DNA of 12,732 nucleotides, taken from positions 1-12,732 of the forward strand of contig CANLJW010000029.1 of assembly GCA_947491605.1 (NCBI GenBank), written 5' to 3'. The position numbers and the translations under genes are program-made. Under the pieces are notes generated by a model. That model had not been told where the DNA came from. It worked only from the letters and a program-made list of their open reading frames with translations, and ran no database searches. This document shows, piece after piece, positions 1-7,621 of this stretch; within the stretch, counting starts at the first letter, position 1; each line of letters opens with the position of its first letter. Source of the DNA: UBA7398 sp947491605 (GTDB lineage: Bacteria; Actinomycetota; Actinomycetes; Nanopelagicales; Nanopelagicaceae).

Positions 1-84
1 CATTCCGCGAGCTGGAGCGCGTTCTAAGCCATCGGTAACTAAGCCAGAACGTGGCTTCATTTTGTTGGCTGGGGTATCTGACAT
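1..84 (-). CDS. ilvD: Dihydroxy-acid dehydratase, N-terminal fragment (runs off the window)
   Basis: Only the first 28 codons are present. They read M-S-D-T-P-A-N-K followed by MKPRSGLVTDGLERAPARGM. The segment KPRS..VTDGLE.A.ARGM is the conserved start of the actinobacterial IlvD family. IlvD is an iron-sulfur enzyme that dehydrates 2,3-dihydroxy acids to 2-oxo acids in isoleucine and valine synthesis; the cluster ligands and active site lie outside the window. I chose the ATG at 84-82 because a TAGGAT Shine-Dalgarno-like sequence precedes it at a suitable distance. The in-frame ATG nine codons in (60-58) has no such site. The gene starts 18 bp after the gatB stop, so it is probably the next gene of the same transcript. 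The call rests on the short N-terminus alone; reading about 1.6 kb further would settle it. Confidence 0.82.
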   Translation of the reverse strand, partial: MSDTPANKMKPRSGLVTDGLERAPARGM

Positions 85-102
85 CTACGTATCCTACAAA
101 AC

Positions 103-1602
103 CTATTGCCCTAAATGCTTCAAAAGTAGTTCTCGAACTTTCGCGGCATCAGCTTGGCCTTTTGTTTCTTTCATGACGGCACCGATTAGCGCGCCTGCCG
201 CAGGAAGATTTCCGCCGCGAACTTTCTCAGCAACCTCGGGTTGGGCTGCGATTGCTTTTTCAATTGCTGCCATCAGCGCACCATCATCAGATACAACTTT
301 AATTCCACGTTTTTCAATTACTTCACTTGGCCGACCTTCGCCAGCGATCACTGCTTCAATAACTTGGCGAGCTAATTTATCGGTTAACTCGCCTGCGGCA
401 ACTAGTGCGACAATTTCAGCAACATCTTTTGGTGTAATCGGAAGATCGGTAGCTGCAACTTCTTTCTCATTTGCAATTCTTGCAATTTCACCAAGCCACC
501 AACCACGCGCTTTTGCAGGATCAGCGCCAAGATTTACAGTTGCCTCAACTATCTCTAAAACATCAGCATTGATCATCGACGCCATTTCCTTATCTGGAAC
601 TGACCAAGCCTCTTGCAAACGTTTGCGGTGAGTCGAAGGTTTTTCTGGAAGTGCAGCACGGAGCGTTTCAATCCAAGTTGCATCTGGCACGATCGGAACT
701 AAATCTGGTTCGGGGAAATAACGATAATCCTCAGCTTGTTCTTTGGAACGTCCGGAACGAGTTAATCCGGTATCTTCTTGGAAGTGTCGAGTCTCTTGAA
801 CGACTCGCTCCCCTTTATTTAATAACTCTGCATGTCTAATCATTTCGCCACGAACGGCCCGCTCTACCGAGCGAAGTGAGTTCACATTTTTAGTTTCACT
901 TCTAGTTCCAAGTACATCGCTACCGATTAATCGAAGCGAAACGTTGGCATCACAACGAAGTGAACCTTGCTCCATCTTTACATCGCTAACATTTAGTGAG
1001 CGAAGGATGTCGCGAAGTTCGGCAACATATGCGCGTGCAACTTCTGGCGCGTATTTACCGGTTCCCGGCACAATCTTGGTCACGATCTCAACCAACGGGA
1101 TTCCAGCTCGGTTGTAATCTAAAAGTGAGTAATCCGCTCCATGAATTCGTCCAGTAGCACCGCCCATATGTAGGGATTTACCGGTGTCTTCCTCCATATG
1201 AACCCGTTCAATTTCAACGCGAAATTTCTTAATTCCCTCGTCGGTATCAATCTCTACATCTAAAAATCCATTTATACAGATTGGCTCGTCATATTGTGAA
1301 GTTTGAAAATTCTTCGGCATATCTGGATAGAAGTAATTCTTCCGGGCAAAACGGCTAAACGGCGCGATCGAACAATTTAAAGCTAGCCCGATCATGATCG
1401 TGTACTCAATAGCTTTCTCATTTACAACTGGAAGCGCGCCAGGTAACCCTAAACAGACTGGACAAGTTTGGGTATTTGGTTCAGCGCCGAAAATTGTGTT
1501 GCAACCGCAGAACATCTTTGAAGCGGTGCCTAACTCAACGTGAACTTCCAAGCCTAGAACTGGTTCATACTTTGCAATTACATCTTCATATTTCAAACTC
1601 AT
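103..1602 (-). CDS. gatB: Aspartyl/glutamyl-tRNA amidotransferase subunit B
   Basis: GatB binds misacylated Glu-tRNA(Gln) or Asp-tRNA(Asn) and carries the kinase/transamidation site of the cytoplasmic GatCAB complex, using ammonia delivered from GatA. The product is 499 aa, normal for the family. Visible marks: the N-terminal GLEVHVEL motif (about 17-24); a CxC...CxxC cysteine cluster (Cys32, 34, 47, 50), a likely metal site; the HMEEDTGK segment (about 135-142); and the family signature LLDYNRAGIPLVE (about 160-172). The C-terminal third is the helical, YqeY-like tail that contacts tRNA. An upstream in-frame ATG at 1650 would add 16 residues not typical of GatB and overlap gatA by about 50 bp. 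The ATG at 1602 instead makes an ATGA 4-bp overlap with the gatA stop and has AGGAG seven bases upstream, so I prefer it. Translation is probably coupled to gatA. Confidence 0.96.
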   Translation of the reverse strand: MSLKYEDVIAKYEPVLGLEVHVELGTASKMFCGCNTIFGAEPNTQTCPVCLGLPGALPVVNEKAIEYTIMIGLALNCSIAPFSRFARKNYFYPDMPKNFQTSQYDEPICINGFLDVEIDTDEGIKKFRVEIERVHMEEDTGKSLHMGGATGRIHGADYSLLDYNRAGIPLVEIVTKIVPGTGKYAPEVARAYVAELRDILRSLNVSDVKMEQGSLRCDANVSLRLIGSDVLGTRSETKNVNSLRSVERAVRGEMIRHAELLNKGERVVQETRHFQEDTGLTRSGRSKEQAEDYRYFPEPDLVPIVPDATWIETLRAALPEKPSTHRKRLQEAWSVPDKEMASMINADVLEIVEATVNLGADPAKARGWWLGEIARIANEKEVAATDLPITPKDVAEIVALVAAGELTDKLARQVIEAVIAGEGRPSEVIEKRGIKVVSDDGALMAAIEKAIAAQPEVAEKVRGGNLPAAGALIGAVMKETKGQADAAKVRELLLKHLGQ

Positions 1603-3098
1603 GCGCGCGCTCCTAAACCAGAAACGTGCGAAAGTATTGGAGCGCCCCATTTACTTAACAGTGCAGTTTCTAACGCAGCGCCTACGTTATAAAGGCGATC
1701 ATCTTTCATAGCTGGAGCCATGATCTGGAAACCTGTTGGCAAATTATCTTCCTCAGCTAATCCACTTGGAAGTGACATGCCGCAGATTCCTGCCATATTG
1801 ACTGGGATGGTTGCAATGTCGTTTAAATACATCGCAATTGGATCATCAGCCTTTTCGCCGATTTTAAATGCAGTTGTTGGCGCAGTTGGCGAAACTAATA
1901 CATCAGCTTTCAAGAATGCGTTATCAAAATCTTGTTTGATTAAAGTGCGAACTTTTTGAGCACTTCCGTAATAAGCATCGTAATAGCCACTGGAGAGCGC
2001 ATAAGTTCCTAGAATAATTCGACGCTTAACTTCGCGGCCAAAACCAACTTCGCGGGTCAGGTTCATAACTTCTTCGGCTGAAACTCCGCTCGCATCACCA
2101 ACACGAATTCCATAACGCATTGCATCAAAGCGAGCTAAATTTGAAGAACATTCACTTGGTGCAATCAAATAGTAAGCAGCTAGCGCATATTCGAAATATG
2201 GGCAGGAAACTTCAACAATTTCAGCGCCAAGACCGGCAAGAAGTTCGAGCGATTCATTAAATCTATTGAGTACTCCAGCTTGATAACCCTCGCCTTGTAA
2301 CTCTTTAATTACACCGATCTTTAAACCTTTAACATTTCCATTTTTAGCTGCTGCAACAATTGCTGGAACTGGCGCATTTATACTGGTTGAATCTTTCGGA
2401 TCGTGTCCAGCAATTACTTCATGTAGCAAAGCGGCATCTAAAACGGTGCGGGCGCATGGGCCGGCCTGATCGAGGCTGGATGAAAACGCAACTAGTCCAT
2501 AACGAGAAACGCCACCGTAAGTTGGTTTCACGCCGACTGTTCCAGTAACTGCTGCAGGTTGGCGAATTGATCCACCGGTATCGGTACCAATCGCAAGTGG
2601 CGCTTCGAATGCTGCAAGTGATGCAGAAGAACCACCACCAGATCCGCCAGGAATTCGGGAAAGATCCCAAGGATTATGGGTTGGGCCATACGCAGAGTTT
2701 TCAGTTGAGGAACCCATTGCAAATTCATCCATATTCGTTTTACCAAGAATCACAACATCTGCGGCGCGCAATTTACTTACAACTGTTGAGTCATAGGGCG
2801 GACGCCATCCTTCTAGCATCTTGGAGCCACAAGTTGTTGGAATGCCTTTTTGTACCATTACATCTTTTAAAGCTAACGGAATTCCGGCTAACGGTGAAAG
2901 TTTTTCACCAGCTGCTCGTTTCTTATCAGCAAGTGCAGCTTGCGCCAAAGCACCTTCCGAATCTACGTGTAGGAATGCGTGTACATCTTTATCTACTTCA
3001 GCAATTCGATCTAGATGCGCTTGCGTAAGTGCAACGCTTGTGGTTTCTCCACTTGCAAGTGCGGCAGCCATATCTGCAGCGTTTCTTTTAATTATCAT
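1599..3098 (-). CDS. gatA: Glutamyl/aspartyl-tRNA amidotransferase subunit A (amidase)
   Basis: GatA hydrolyses glutamine (or asparagine) and passes the ammonia through a tunnel to GatB. At 499 aa it is slightly longer than the usual 480-490. It belongs to the amidase-signature family: LALKDVM holds the catalytic Lys78, the glycine-serine stretch GGSGGGSSAS holds the cis-Ser153, and GTDTGGSIRQPA holds the nucleophile Ser177. These match Lys79, Ser154 and Ser178 of the Staphylococcus aureus enzyme with a one-residue shift, so the Ser-cisSer-Lys triad is complete. The start ATG lies 2 bp after the gatC stop and the end overlaps gatB by 4 bp, the arrangement expected when three subunits are made together. 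With gatC and gatB it implies that the cell charges tRNA(Gln), and possibly tRNA(Asn), by the indirect route; which one cannot be told from the window. Confidence 0.97.
   Translation of the reverse strand: MIIKRNAADMAAALASGETTSVALTQAHLDRIAEVDKDVHAFLHVDSEGALAQAALADKKRAAGEKLSPLAGIPLALKDVMVQKGIPTTCGSKMLEGWRPPYDSTVVSKLRAADVVILGKTNMDEFAMGSSTENSAYGPTHNPWDLSRIPGGSGGGSSASLAAFEAPLAIGTDTGGSIRQPAAVTGTVGVKPTYGGVSRYGLVAFSSSLDQAGPCARTVLDAALLHEVIAGHDPKDSTSINAPVPAIVAAAKNGNVKGLKIGVIKELQGEGYQAGVLNRFNESLELLAGLGAEIVEVSCPYFEYALAAYYLIAPSECSSNLARFDAMRYGIRVGDASGVSAEEVMNLTREVGFGREVKRRIILGTYALSSGYYDAYYGSAQKVRTLIKQDFDNAFLKADVLVSPTAPTTAFKIGEKADDPIAMYLNDIATIPVNMAGICGMSLPSGLAEEDNLPTGFQIMAPAMKDDRLYNVGAALETALLSKWGAPILSHVSGLGARA
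1610..1614 (-). promoter_or_regulatory. Shine-Dalgarno site that decides the gatB start
   Basis: The minus strand reads AGGAG, then a seven-base CGCGCGC spacer, then ATG at 1602-1600. The site lies inside the last codons of gatA. It supports the 499-aa GatB over the longer version beginning at 1650. Confidence 0.8.
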
Positions 3099-3100
3099 AG

Positions 3101-3400
3101 TTACGCTTCTTCACCAAGAATTTTTGGTACTTTGAAACGTTGTTCTTCACTTGCTGGCGCTGCCGAAAGTGCAGCTTCTGGAGTTAAACTCGGAGTTACT
3201 TCATCTTTACGATAAACATTTTGAAGTGGCAATGGGTGTGATGTTGGCGGAACGTTTTGGCCGGCGACTTCTTGCACGCGCGCAACCGCATTGAGAATTA
3301 CTCCAAGTTCAGAAGCTAAGTGATCTAGCTCCGCCGGAGCCATATCAATTCGCGCTAACCGAGCGAGGTTTGCGACATCATCGCGTGAAATTTCCGCCAT
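3101..3400 (-). CDS. gatC: Glutamyl/aspartyl-tRNA amidotransferase subunit C
   Basis: GatC is the small subunit that wraps around GatA and GatB and is needed for stable assembly. The product is 99 aa, the usual size. The N-terminal half has the family pattern ISRDDVANLARLARI (about 4-18), followed by a helix with regularly spaced hydrophobics. The C-terminal half has the extended P-L-Q-N-V-Y-R-K-D-E-V segment typical of GatC, where Arg-Lys-Asp-Glu corresponds to the usual R-x-D. The start is the ATG at 3400-3398, preceded by TAGGGTG at a normal distance and only 9 bp after the proA stop. Gene order gatC-gatA-gatB is the common one in Actinobacteria. Its direct attachment to proA is the odd feature (see findings). 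Confidence 0.95.
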   Translation of the reverse strand: MAEISRDDVANLARLARIDMAPAELDHLASELGVILNAVARVQEVAGQNVPPTSHPLPLQNVYRKDEVTPSLTPEAALSAAPASEEQRFKVPKILGEEA

Positions 3401-3409
3401 AGCCGCACC

Positions 3410-4675
3410 CTACCTAATCTGCCCAGTGCCAGTCACAATCCAAGTTGTGGTTGTCATCTCTTCCAACCCCATTGGACCGCGAGCATGTAATTTCTGATTT
3501 GAAATTCCAATTTCGGCGCCGAAACCCATCTCTTCGCCGTCAGTAAATCTTGTTGATGCATTTACCATTACCGCAGCGCAATCTGAAAGCGCAATGAATC
3601 TATCTGCGTTTTCTTTCGATTCAGTCACAATCGCTTCGGTGTGGTTGGTGCCAAATTTAGCAATATGGTCGGCAGCTGCAATTAACGACGGCACGATCCC
3701 AACATTCATTTCAAGCGTTCCATATTCAGTATGCCAATTTTCTTCGGTCGCTAAAGTTGCGTTTATTCCTAATTCTTTCGCCATCGCAAGTGTTGCGTTA
3801 TCGCAATGCAATTTAACGCCAGCTTTATCTAAAGCTAATAAAGCCACTGGCAAAAAGTTCTTAGCGTTCTTTTCATGGACTAGTAAGGTCTCAGCAGCAT
3901 TACAAACGCTTGGTCGATTTGTTTTTGAATTTAGCGTGATCGGTAGCGCTTTGGCTAAATCTGCAAACTCGTCCACATATACATGGCAAACTCCAGCGCC
4001 AGTTTCAATCGTAGGCACGGTTGATTCATCTACGACCATCCGTATCAGACCTGCGCTGCCTCGAGGAATAACTAAATCAACACTGCCTCGAGCATGTAAC
4101 AAAGCACGCACACTTTCACGATCATTACTTGGAACTAATTGAATAACATCTGCCGAAATCGTGGTCTTACTCAATGCATCTTGCATAATTTTTACTAAAA
4201 CGGCATTGCTTTCACAAGCGCTCGAAGAGCCCCGTAATAATGCAGCATTTCCAGATGCCAACAAAATCACGGCAGCATCAACCGTCACATTTGGTCGAGC
4301 TTCATAAACCATTCCAACAACACCAAATGGCACCGTCACTTGTTTTAGGTGCAGGCCATTTTCTAATGTTCGCTCCCGCAAAACTTGATTAAGCGGATCA
4401 GGAAGCGCTGCAACTTTCCGGGCTCCGTTGGCGATTCCAACGATTCGCTCTGCAGTTAAAAGTAATCGGTCCAACAAAGATTCAGACATTCCAGCAGATT
4501 TTTCGCGAGCTATATCTACAATGTTTGCTGCTTCAATCGCAGCGGTATTAGCAATGATTGCATCTGCAATCCCAAGCAACGCATTTCTCCGAGTTTTATA
4601 ATCTGCCGCAACTAGCGTGCGCGCTGCAATTCTGGCTTTATCAGCTAATTCTTTAACTAATTTATCAGCGCTCAT
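3410..4675 (-). CDS. proA: Gamma-glutamyl phosphate reductase
   Basis: ProA uses NADPH to reduce gamma-glutamyl phosphate, the product of ProB, to glutamate-5-semialdehyde, which cyclises on the way to proline. The product is 421 aa, normal length, an aldehyde-dehydrogenase-fold protein. Key marks: VPFGVVGMVYEARPNVT (about 114-130), VIPRGSAGL (about 202-210), RPSVCNAAETLLV with the catalytic Cys258, and the family signature DHIAKFGTNHTEAIVT (about 336-351). The C-terminal FGAEIGISNQKLHARGPMGLEE segment is also canonical. The start ATG lies 6 bp after the proB stop, and its AGGG Shine-Dalgarno overlaps that TAG stop, so ProB and ProA are likely made in step. proC, needed for the last step, is not in the window. 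Confidence 0.97.
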   Translation of the reverse strand: MSADKLVKELADKARIAARTLVAADYKTRRNALLGIADAIIANTAAIEAANIVDIAREKSAGMSESLLDRLLLTAERIVGIANGARKVAALPDPLNQVLRERTLENGLHLKQVTVPFGVVGMVYEARPNVTVDAAVILLASGNAALLRGSSSACESNAVLVKIMQDALSKTTISADVIQLVPSNDRESVRALLHARGSVDLVIPRGSAGLIRMVVDESTVPTIETGAGVCHVYVDEFADLAKALPITLNSKTNRPSVCNAAETLLVHEKNAKNFLPVALLALDKAGVKLHCDNATLAMAKELGINATLATEENWHTEYGTLEMNVGIVPSLIAAADHIAKFGTNHTEAIVTESKENADRFIALSDCAAVMVNASTRFTDGEEMGFGAEIGISNQKLHARGPMGLEEMTTTTWIVTGTGQIR

Positions 4676-4681
4676 ATATCC

Positions 4682-5794
4682 CTATAGCAACACTAAATCA
4701 TCGCGATGGACAAGTTCACGTTCATATTCTGCGCCAAGTTCTTTTGCCAAATCTTTAGTGGAACGCCCTAACATTTGTGGCACTTCTGAAGCATCAAATG
4801 CAACTAGGCCGCGTGCAATCGCAACGCCATCGGGGCCAACAAGTTCGACTGTATCACCCGAAATAAACTCGCCTTCGACTGCCGTAACTCCAGCAGGCAG
4901 CAGTGAAACTCCACGCTCTTTAATTGCAGTCACTGCGCCAGCATCAAGAATTAATTTTCCGTGTGGCGTCGCCGCATGTGCTAGCCAAAGTAACCGTGAA
5001 GATTTTTTACTTGTTGACGAGTGGAAGAACGTTCCAAATACTTCACCGGATAACGCTGCACCAACCTCGGCAAGTGATGCAAGTAGCGTTGGAATTCCAG
5101 CGCCAGTTGCAATACGAGCCGCATCGACTTTGGTGACCATTCCGCCGCTACCTACTCCCGCAGATCCGATGCCACCAATCACAGCTTCTGAAATTTCATC
5201 AATTACATGGACTTCGGAAATCTTTTTTGCATTTGCCGAAGATGGTGGCGCGTCATAGAGCGCATCTACATCAGTAACTAGAACTAATAAATCAGCACCA
5301 ACTAAATGTGAAACAAGTGCCGCAATTCGATCATTGTCACCAAATCTAATTTCTTGGGTACCAACGCTATCGTTTTCATTTATAACTGGGACTACCCCGA
5401 GCGCAATGAGTTTAAAGAGCGTGCGTTGCGCATTTTGGTAATGCGATCTGCGGACTACATCTTCAATCGTTAAAAGAACTTGAGAAGCAGTAATGGAATA
5501 TCTGGAAAAGGATTCGGTATACCGATGAATTAAAAGTCCTTGCCCAACGGAAGCTGCAGCTTGTTGAGTGGCAAGATCTTTTGGCCGAGTAGCTAAGCCA
5601 AGTGGTGCTAAGCCCGCCGCAATTGCGCCGGAAGAAACTACTAATACTTCTTTTCCGGATTTTTTTAGACCAGCTACAACATCTACTAATGCGTCAACCG
5701 CTGTTGGGTTTAATTGCCCGCCAGATTTACCAGTTAGTGATGAAGAACCAATCTTTATAACTATTCGATGAGCGGCGGAAACTCGATCGCGCAT
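4682..5794 (-). CDS. proB: Glutamate 5-kinase
   Basis: ProB phosphorylates the gamma-carboxyl of glutamate with ATP, the first and usually proline-inhibited step of proline synthesis. The product is 370 aa: an amino-acid-kinase domain (about 8-255) and a C-terminal PUA domain (about 279-355). Visible motifs are VIKIGSSSLT with Lys14 (12-21), VVSSGAIAAG (about 52-61), the substrate-binding INENDSV (138-144) with FGDNDRIAAL (151-160), and the signature GVGSGGMVTKVDAA (about 213-226). The Arg-Leu-Leu-Trp-Leu-Ala-His linker leading into the PUA domain is also characteristic. The ATG shares its first base with the obg stop in a TAATG junction, and GAGG lies just upstream inside obg, which points to translational coupling. 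Feedback inhibition is a family property, not something read here. Confidence 0.97.
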   Translation of the reverse strand: MRDRVSAAHRIVIKIGSSSLTGKSGGQLNPTAVDALVDVVAGLKKSGKEVLVVSSGAIAAGLAPLGLATRPKDLATQQAAASVGQGLLIHRYTESFSRYSITASQVLLTIEDVVRRSHYQNAQRTLFKLIALGVVPVINENDSVGTQEIRFGDNDRIAALVSHLVGADLLVLVTDVDALYDAPPSSANAKKISEVHVIDEISEAVIGGIGSAGVGSGGMVTKVDAARIATGAGIPTLLASLAEVGAALSGEVFGTFFHSSTSKKSSRLLWLAHAATPHGKLILDAGAVTAIKERGVSLLPAGVTAVEGEFISGDTVELVGPDGVAIARGLVAFDASEVPQMLGRSTKDLAKELGAEYERELVHRDDLVLL

Positions 5795-7266
5795 TAGCGA
5801 ACCTCGCCCTCGATGCGTGGATCAGTTGGGTCAGCAACTTTATATTCCCATTGTTGCGCAATCTCGTCATCATCAAGTTGATCAATGGCTTCAACTTCCA
5901 TTCGCTCCCATTCACGTGGAATTCGCAGATCATCACCGCGCGGTCCAGCAAGTAACTCTGCGCCAGCTTCAATCGTTGGTTCCCAATCAAAAATAATTGC
6001 GGCTTCACCGGTACCGATTCTGACTTCACTACCTTGCTTTGCACCAAGTGAAAATAGAACTTTCTCAACACCAAGTCGCGCTAACCGATCCGCTAAATAA
6101 CCAACCGCTTCTTTATTGCTGAAGTTTGTTTGGTGCACCCAACGTTGCGGACGGTGTCCGGTAACAGTAAAGGAACCATCCTCTTCTGCTTTCACATCAA
6201 AGCCAGAATCATCCACTGCAATTGGCCGGAGCACAATGCGCGTCTTCTCTTCACTAGCCCTACTTGCACGCGAACTTTGAATAATTTTTGCCATTCCGTA
6301 AAGTAATTCTGTTAAGCCCATGCGAGCTGCTGCCGAAACTTGGAAAACTTGATAGCCGCGTTCTTCTAACGTTGATTGCACCATGTCCGCCATCGCTTTA
6401 CCATCTGGCAAATCTATTTTGTTAAGCGCAATTAAACGGGGGCGATCATTTAAACCACCGTAATGCGCGAGTTCGGCTTCGATAACATCTAAATCGACTA
6501 GTGGATTTCGATCTGTTTCTAAAGTTCCGCAATCTAAAACGTGGACCAAGGCTGCGCAGCGTTCCACATGGCGCAGAAACTCAAGTCCTAAACCTTTACC
6601 TTCACTTGCTCCTGGAATTAACCCAGGTACATCTGCAACTGTGAAACGAGTTTCACCAGCTTGTACTACACCTAAATTAGGAACCAGAGTTGTAAATGGA
6701 TAATCCGCAATTTTTGGTCGAGCTGCCGAAATAGCTGCAATCAATGAAGATTTACCAGCGCTTGGATATCCAACTAAAGCAATATCTGCAACGGTCTTTA
6801 ATTCAAGAATTAAAGTTCGGGCTTCACCTGGTTCGCCAAGAAGTGCAAAGCCTGGCGCGCGCCGACGTGAAGATGAGAGCGCAGCATTTCCTAATCCACC
6901 ACGACCACCTTGGGCTGCGATAAAACGAGTGCCACTACCAACCAAATCTGCTAAAACTTTTCCTTCAGTTGTTAAAACCACAGTTCCGTTTGGAACGCCC
7001 ATCACCATATCTTCGCCATATGGGCCATCTTTACGATCGCCTTGTCCTTGCTTTCCAGAAGTTGCAGAGCGATGTGGTGAATGGTGAAAATCTAAAAGCG
7101 TTGTGACGTTTGAATCAACAACTAAAATTATGTCACCACCGCGACCACCGTTACCGCCATCAGGTCCACCAAGTGGTACAAATTTTTCACGTCGAACTGA
7201 AACACAACCATCGCCACCACCGCCAGCAGAAGCATGCAACGTGACTCGATCTACAAAGCTAGTCAT
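5794..7266 (-). CDS. obgE: Obg-family ribosome-assembly GTPase
   Basis: Obg is an essential GTPase that binds the 50S particle late in assembly and responds to (p)ppGpp in several bacteria. The product is 490 aa. Domains in order: a glycine-rich Obg fold (about 1-158, with GGGGDGCVSVRREKFVPLGG and several Gly-Gly runs), a GTPase domain (about 159-330) and an OCT domain (about 343-430), then an acidic tail rich in Glu and Asp. The G motifs are all present: G1 GYPSAGKSS (166-174), G2 PFTTLVPNLG (about 190-199), G3 DVPGLIPG (212-219), G4 NKID (282-285) and G5 SAA (311-313). The start ATG is preceded by GAGAGGA at a good distance. It lies downstream of rpmA, as usual, but an intrinsic terminator stands between them. 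The gene heads a tight run through proB, proA, gatCAB and ilvD. Confidence 0.97.
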   Translation of the reverse strand: MTSFVDRVTLHASAGGGGDGCVSVRREKFVPLGGPDGGNGGRGGDIILVVDSNVTTLLDFHHSPHRSATSGKQGQGDRKDGPYGEDMVMGVPNGTVVLTTEGKVLADLVGSGTRFIAAQGGRGGLGNAALSSSRRRAPGFALLGEPGEARTLILELKTVADIALVGYPSAGKSSLIAAISAARPKIADYPFTTLVPNLGVVQAGETRFTVADVPGLIPGASEGKGLGLEFLRHVERCAALVHVLDCGTLETDRNPLVDLDVIEAELAHYGGLNDRPRLIALNKIDLPDGKAMADMVQSTLEERGYQVFQVSAAARMGLTELLYGMAKIIQSSRASRASEEKTRIVLRPIAVDDSGFDVKAEEDGSFTVTGHRPQRWVHQTNFSNKEAVGYLADRLARLGVEKVLFSLGAKQGSEVRIGTGEAAIIFDWEPTIEAGAELLAGPRGDDLRIPREWERMEVEAIDQLDDDEIAQQWEYKVADPTDPRIEGEVR

Positions 7267-7302
7267 CGTTACATCCTCTCTACTAGTCGATATTTTTCAA
7301 AT

Positions 7303-7330
7303 AAAAAACGGGCCCGTGCATACGGACCCG
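7303..7330 (-). terminator. Intrinsic terminator downstream of rpmA
   Basis: On the minus strand the arm CGGGTCCGT (7330-7322) pairs with ACGGGCCCG (7317-7309) across a four-base ATGC loop. This gives a nine-base-pair GC-rich stem with one T-G wobble, directly followed by six T (7308-7303). The plus strand lacks a T-run on the other side, so it should work only for minus-strand transcription. It begins about 20 bp after the rpmA stop and ends about 36 bp before the obg start. Confidence 0.88.
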
Positions 7331-7350
7331 CAATTTATGAAGGTCGTTTT

Positions 7351-7605
7351 TTAAGAAACCGGAACCACGTTAACTACTCGACGACCACGCGCTTTACCGA
7401 ACTCGACTGCACCAGCAGCAAGTGCGAATAGCGTGTCATCTTTACCGCGGCCAACATTTTTTCCTGGGTGGAAACTTGTGCCACGTTGACGAACTAAAAT
7501 TTCGCCGCTGTTCACAACTTGTCCGCCGAACCGCTTAATACCTAAAAATTGTGGATTTGAATCGCGACCGTTACGCGTGGACGAGACACCTTTTTTACTT
7601 GCCAT
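7351..7605 (-). CDS. rpmA: 50S ribosomal protein bL27
   Basis: bL27 sits in the large subunit with its N-terminal tail reaching toward the peptidyl-transferase centre. The product is 84 aa, the usual size. The sequence begins MASKKGVSSTRNGRDS and continues with KRFGGQVV, GEILVRQRGTSFHPG and NVGRGKDDTLFALAAG, all canonical bL27 segments. It has no Firmicute-type cleavable N-terminal extension. Position 3 is Ser where many bacteria have His. The gene starts 14 bp after rplU, and its Shine-Dalgarno AAGGAG overlaps the rplU stop codon (TAAGGAG), so the two proteins are probably made together. An intrinsic terminator follows. Confidence 0.97.
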   Translation of the reverse strand: MASKKGVSSTRNGRDSNPQFLGIKRFGGQVVNSGEILVRQRGTSFHPGKNVGRGKDDTLFALAAGAVEFGKARGRRVVNVVPVS

Positions 7606-7615
7606 TGTTTCTCAG

Positions 7616-7621
7616 CTCCTT
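7616..7621 (-). promoter_or_regulatory. rpmA Shine-Dalgarno overlapping the rplU stop
   Basis: The minus strand reads TAAGGAG, in which TAA is the rplU stop (7622-7620) and AAGGAG is the rpmA ribosome-binding site, ten bases before the ATG. The overlap suggests that ribosomes finishing bL21 can restart on bL27. Confidence 0.7.

Noticed and set aside
62..631. Plus-strand open frame of 189 codons opposite gatB
   Set aside because: It is antisense to the well-supported 3' part of gatB, is Ser/Ala-rich in the way complement frames are, and has no recognisable domain.
1603..1650. 16-residue N-terminal extension of GatB from the ATG at 1650
   Set aside because: It overlaps gatA by about 50 bp, lacks family conservation, and the ATG at 1602 has a better Shine-Dalgarno and an ATGA junction.
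2567..3028. Plus-strand open frame of 153 codons opposite gatA
   Set aside because: Opposite the GatA catalytic region; His/Gln/Leu-rich shadow composition.
3594..4142. Plus-strand open frame of 182 codons opposite proA
   Set aside because: Antisense to conserved ProA coding sequence including the catalytic Cys region; no family features.
4617..5258. Plus-strand open frame of 213 codons opposite proB
   Set aside because: Complement of the proB kinase and PUA coding sequence; low-complexity Ser/Pro/Ala composition and no domain.
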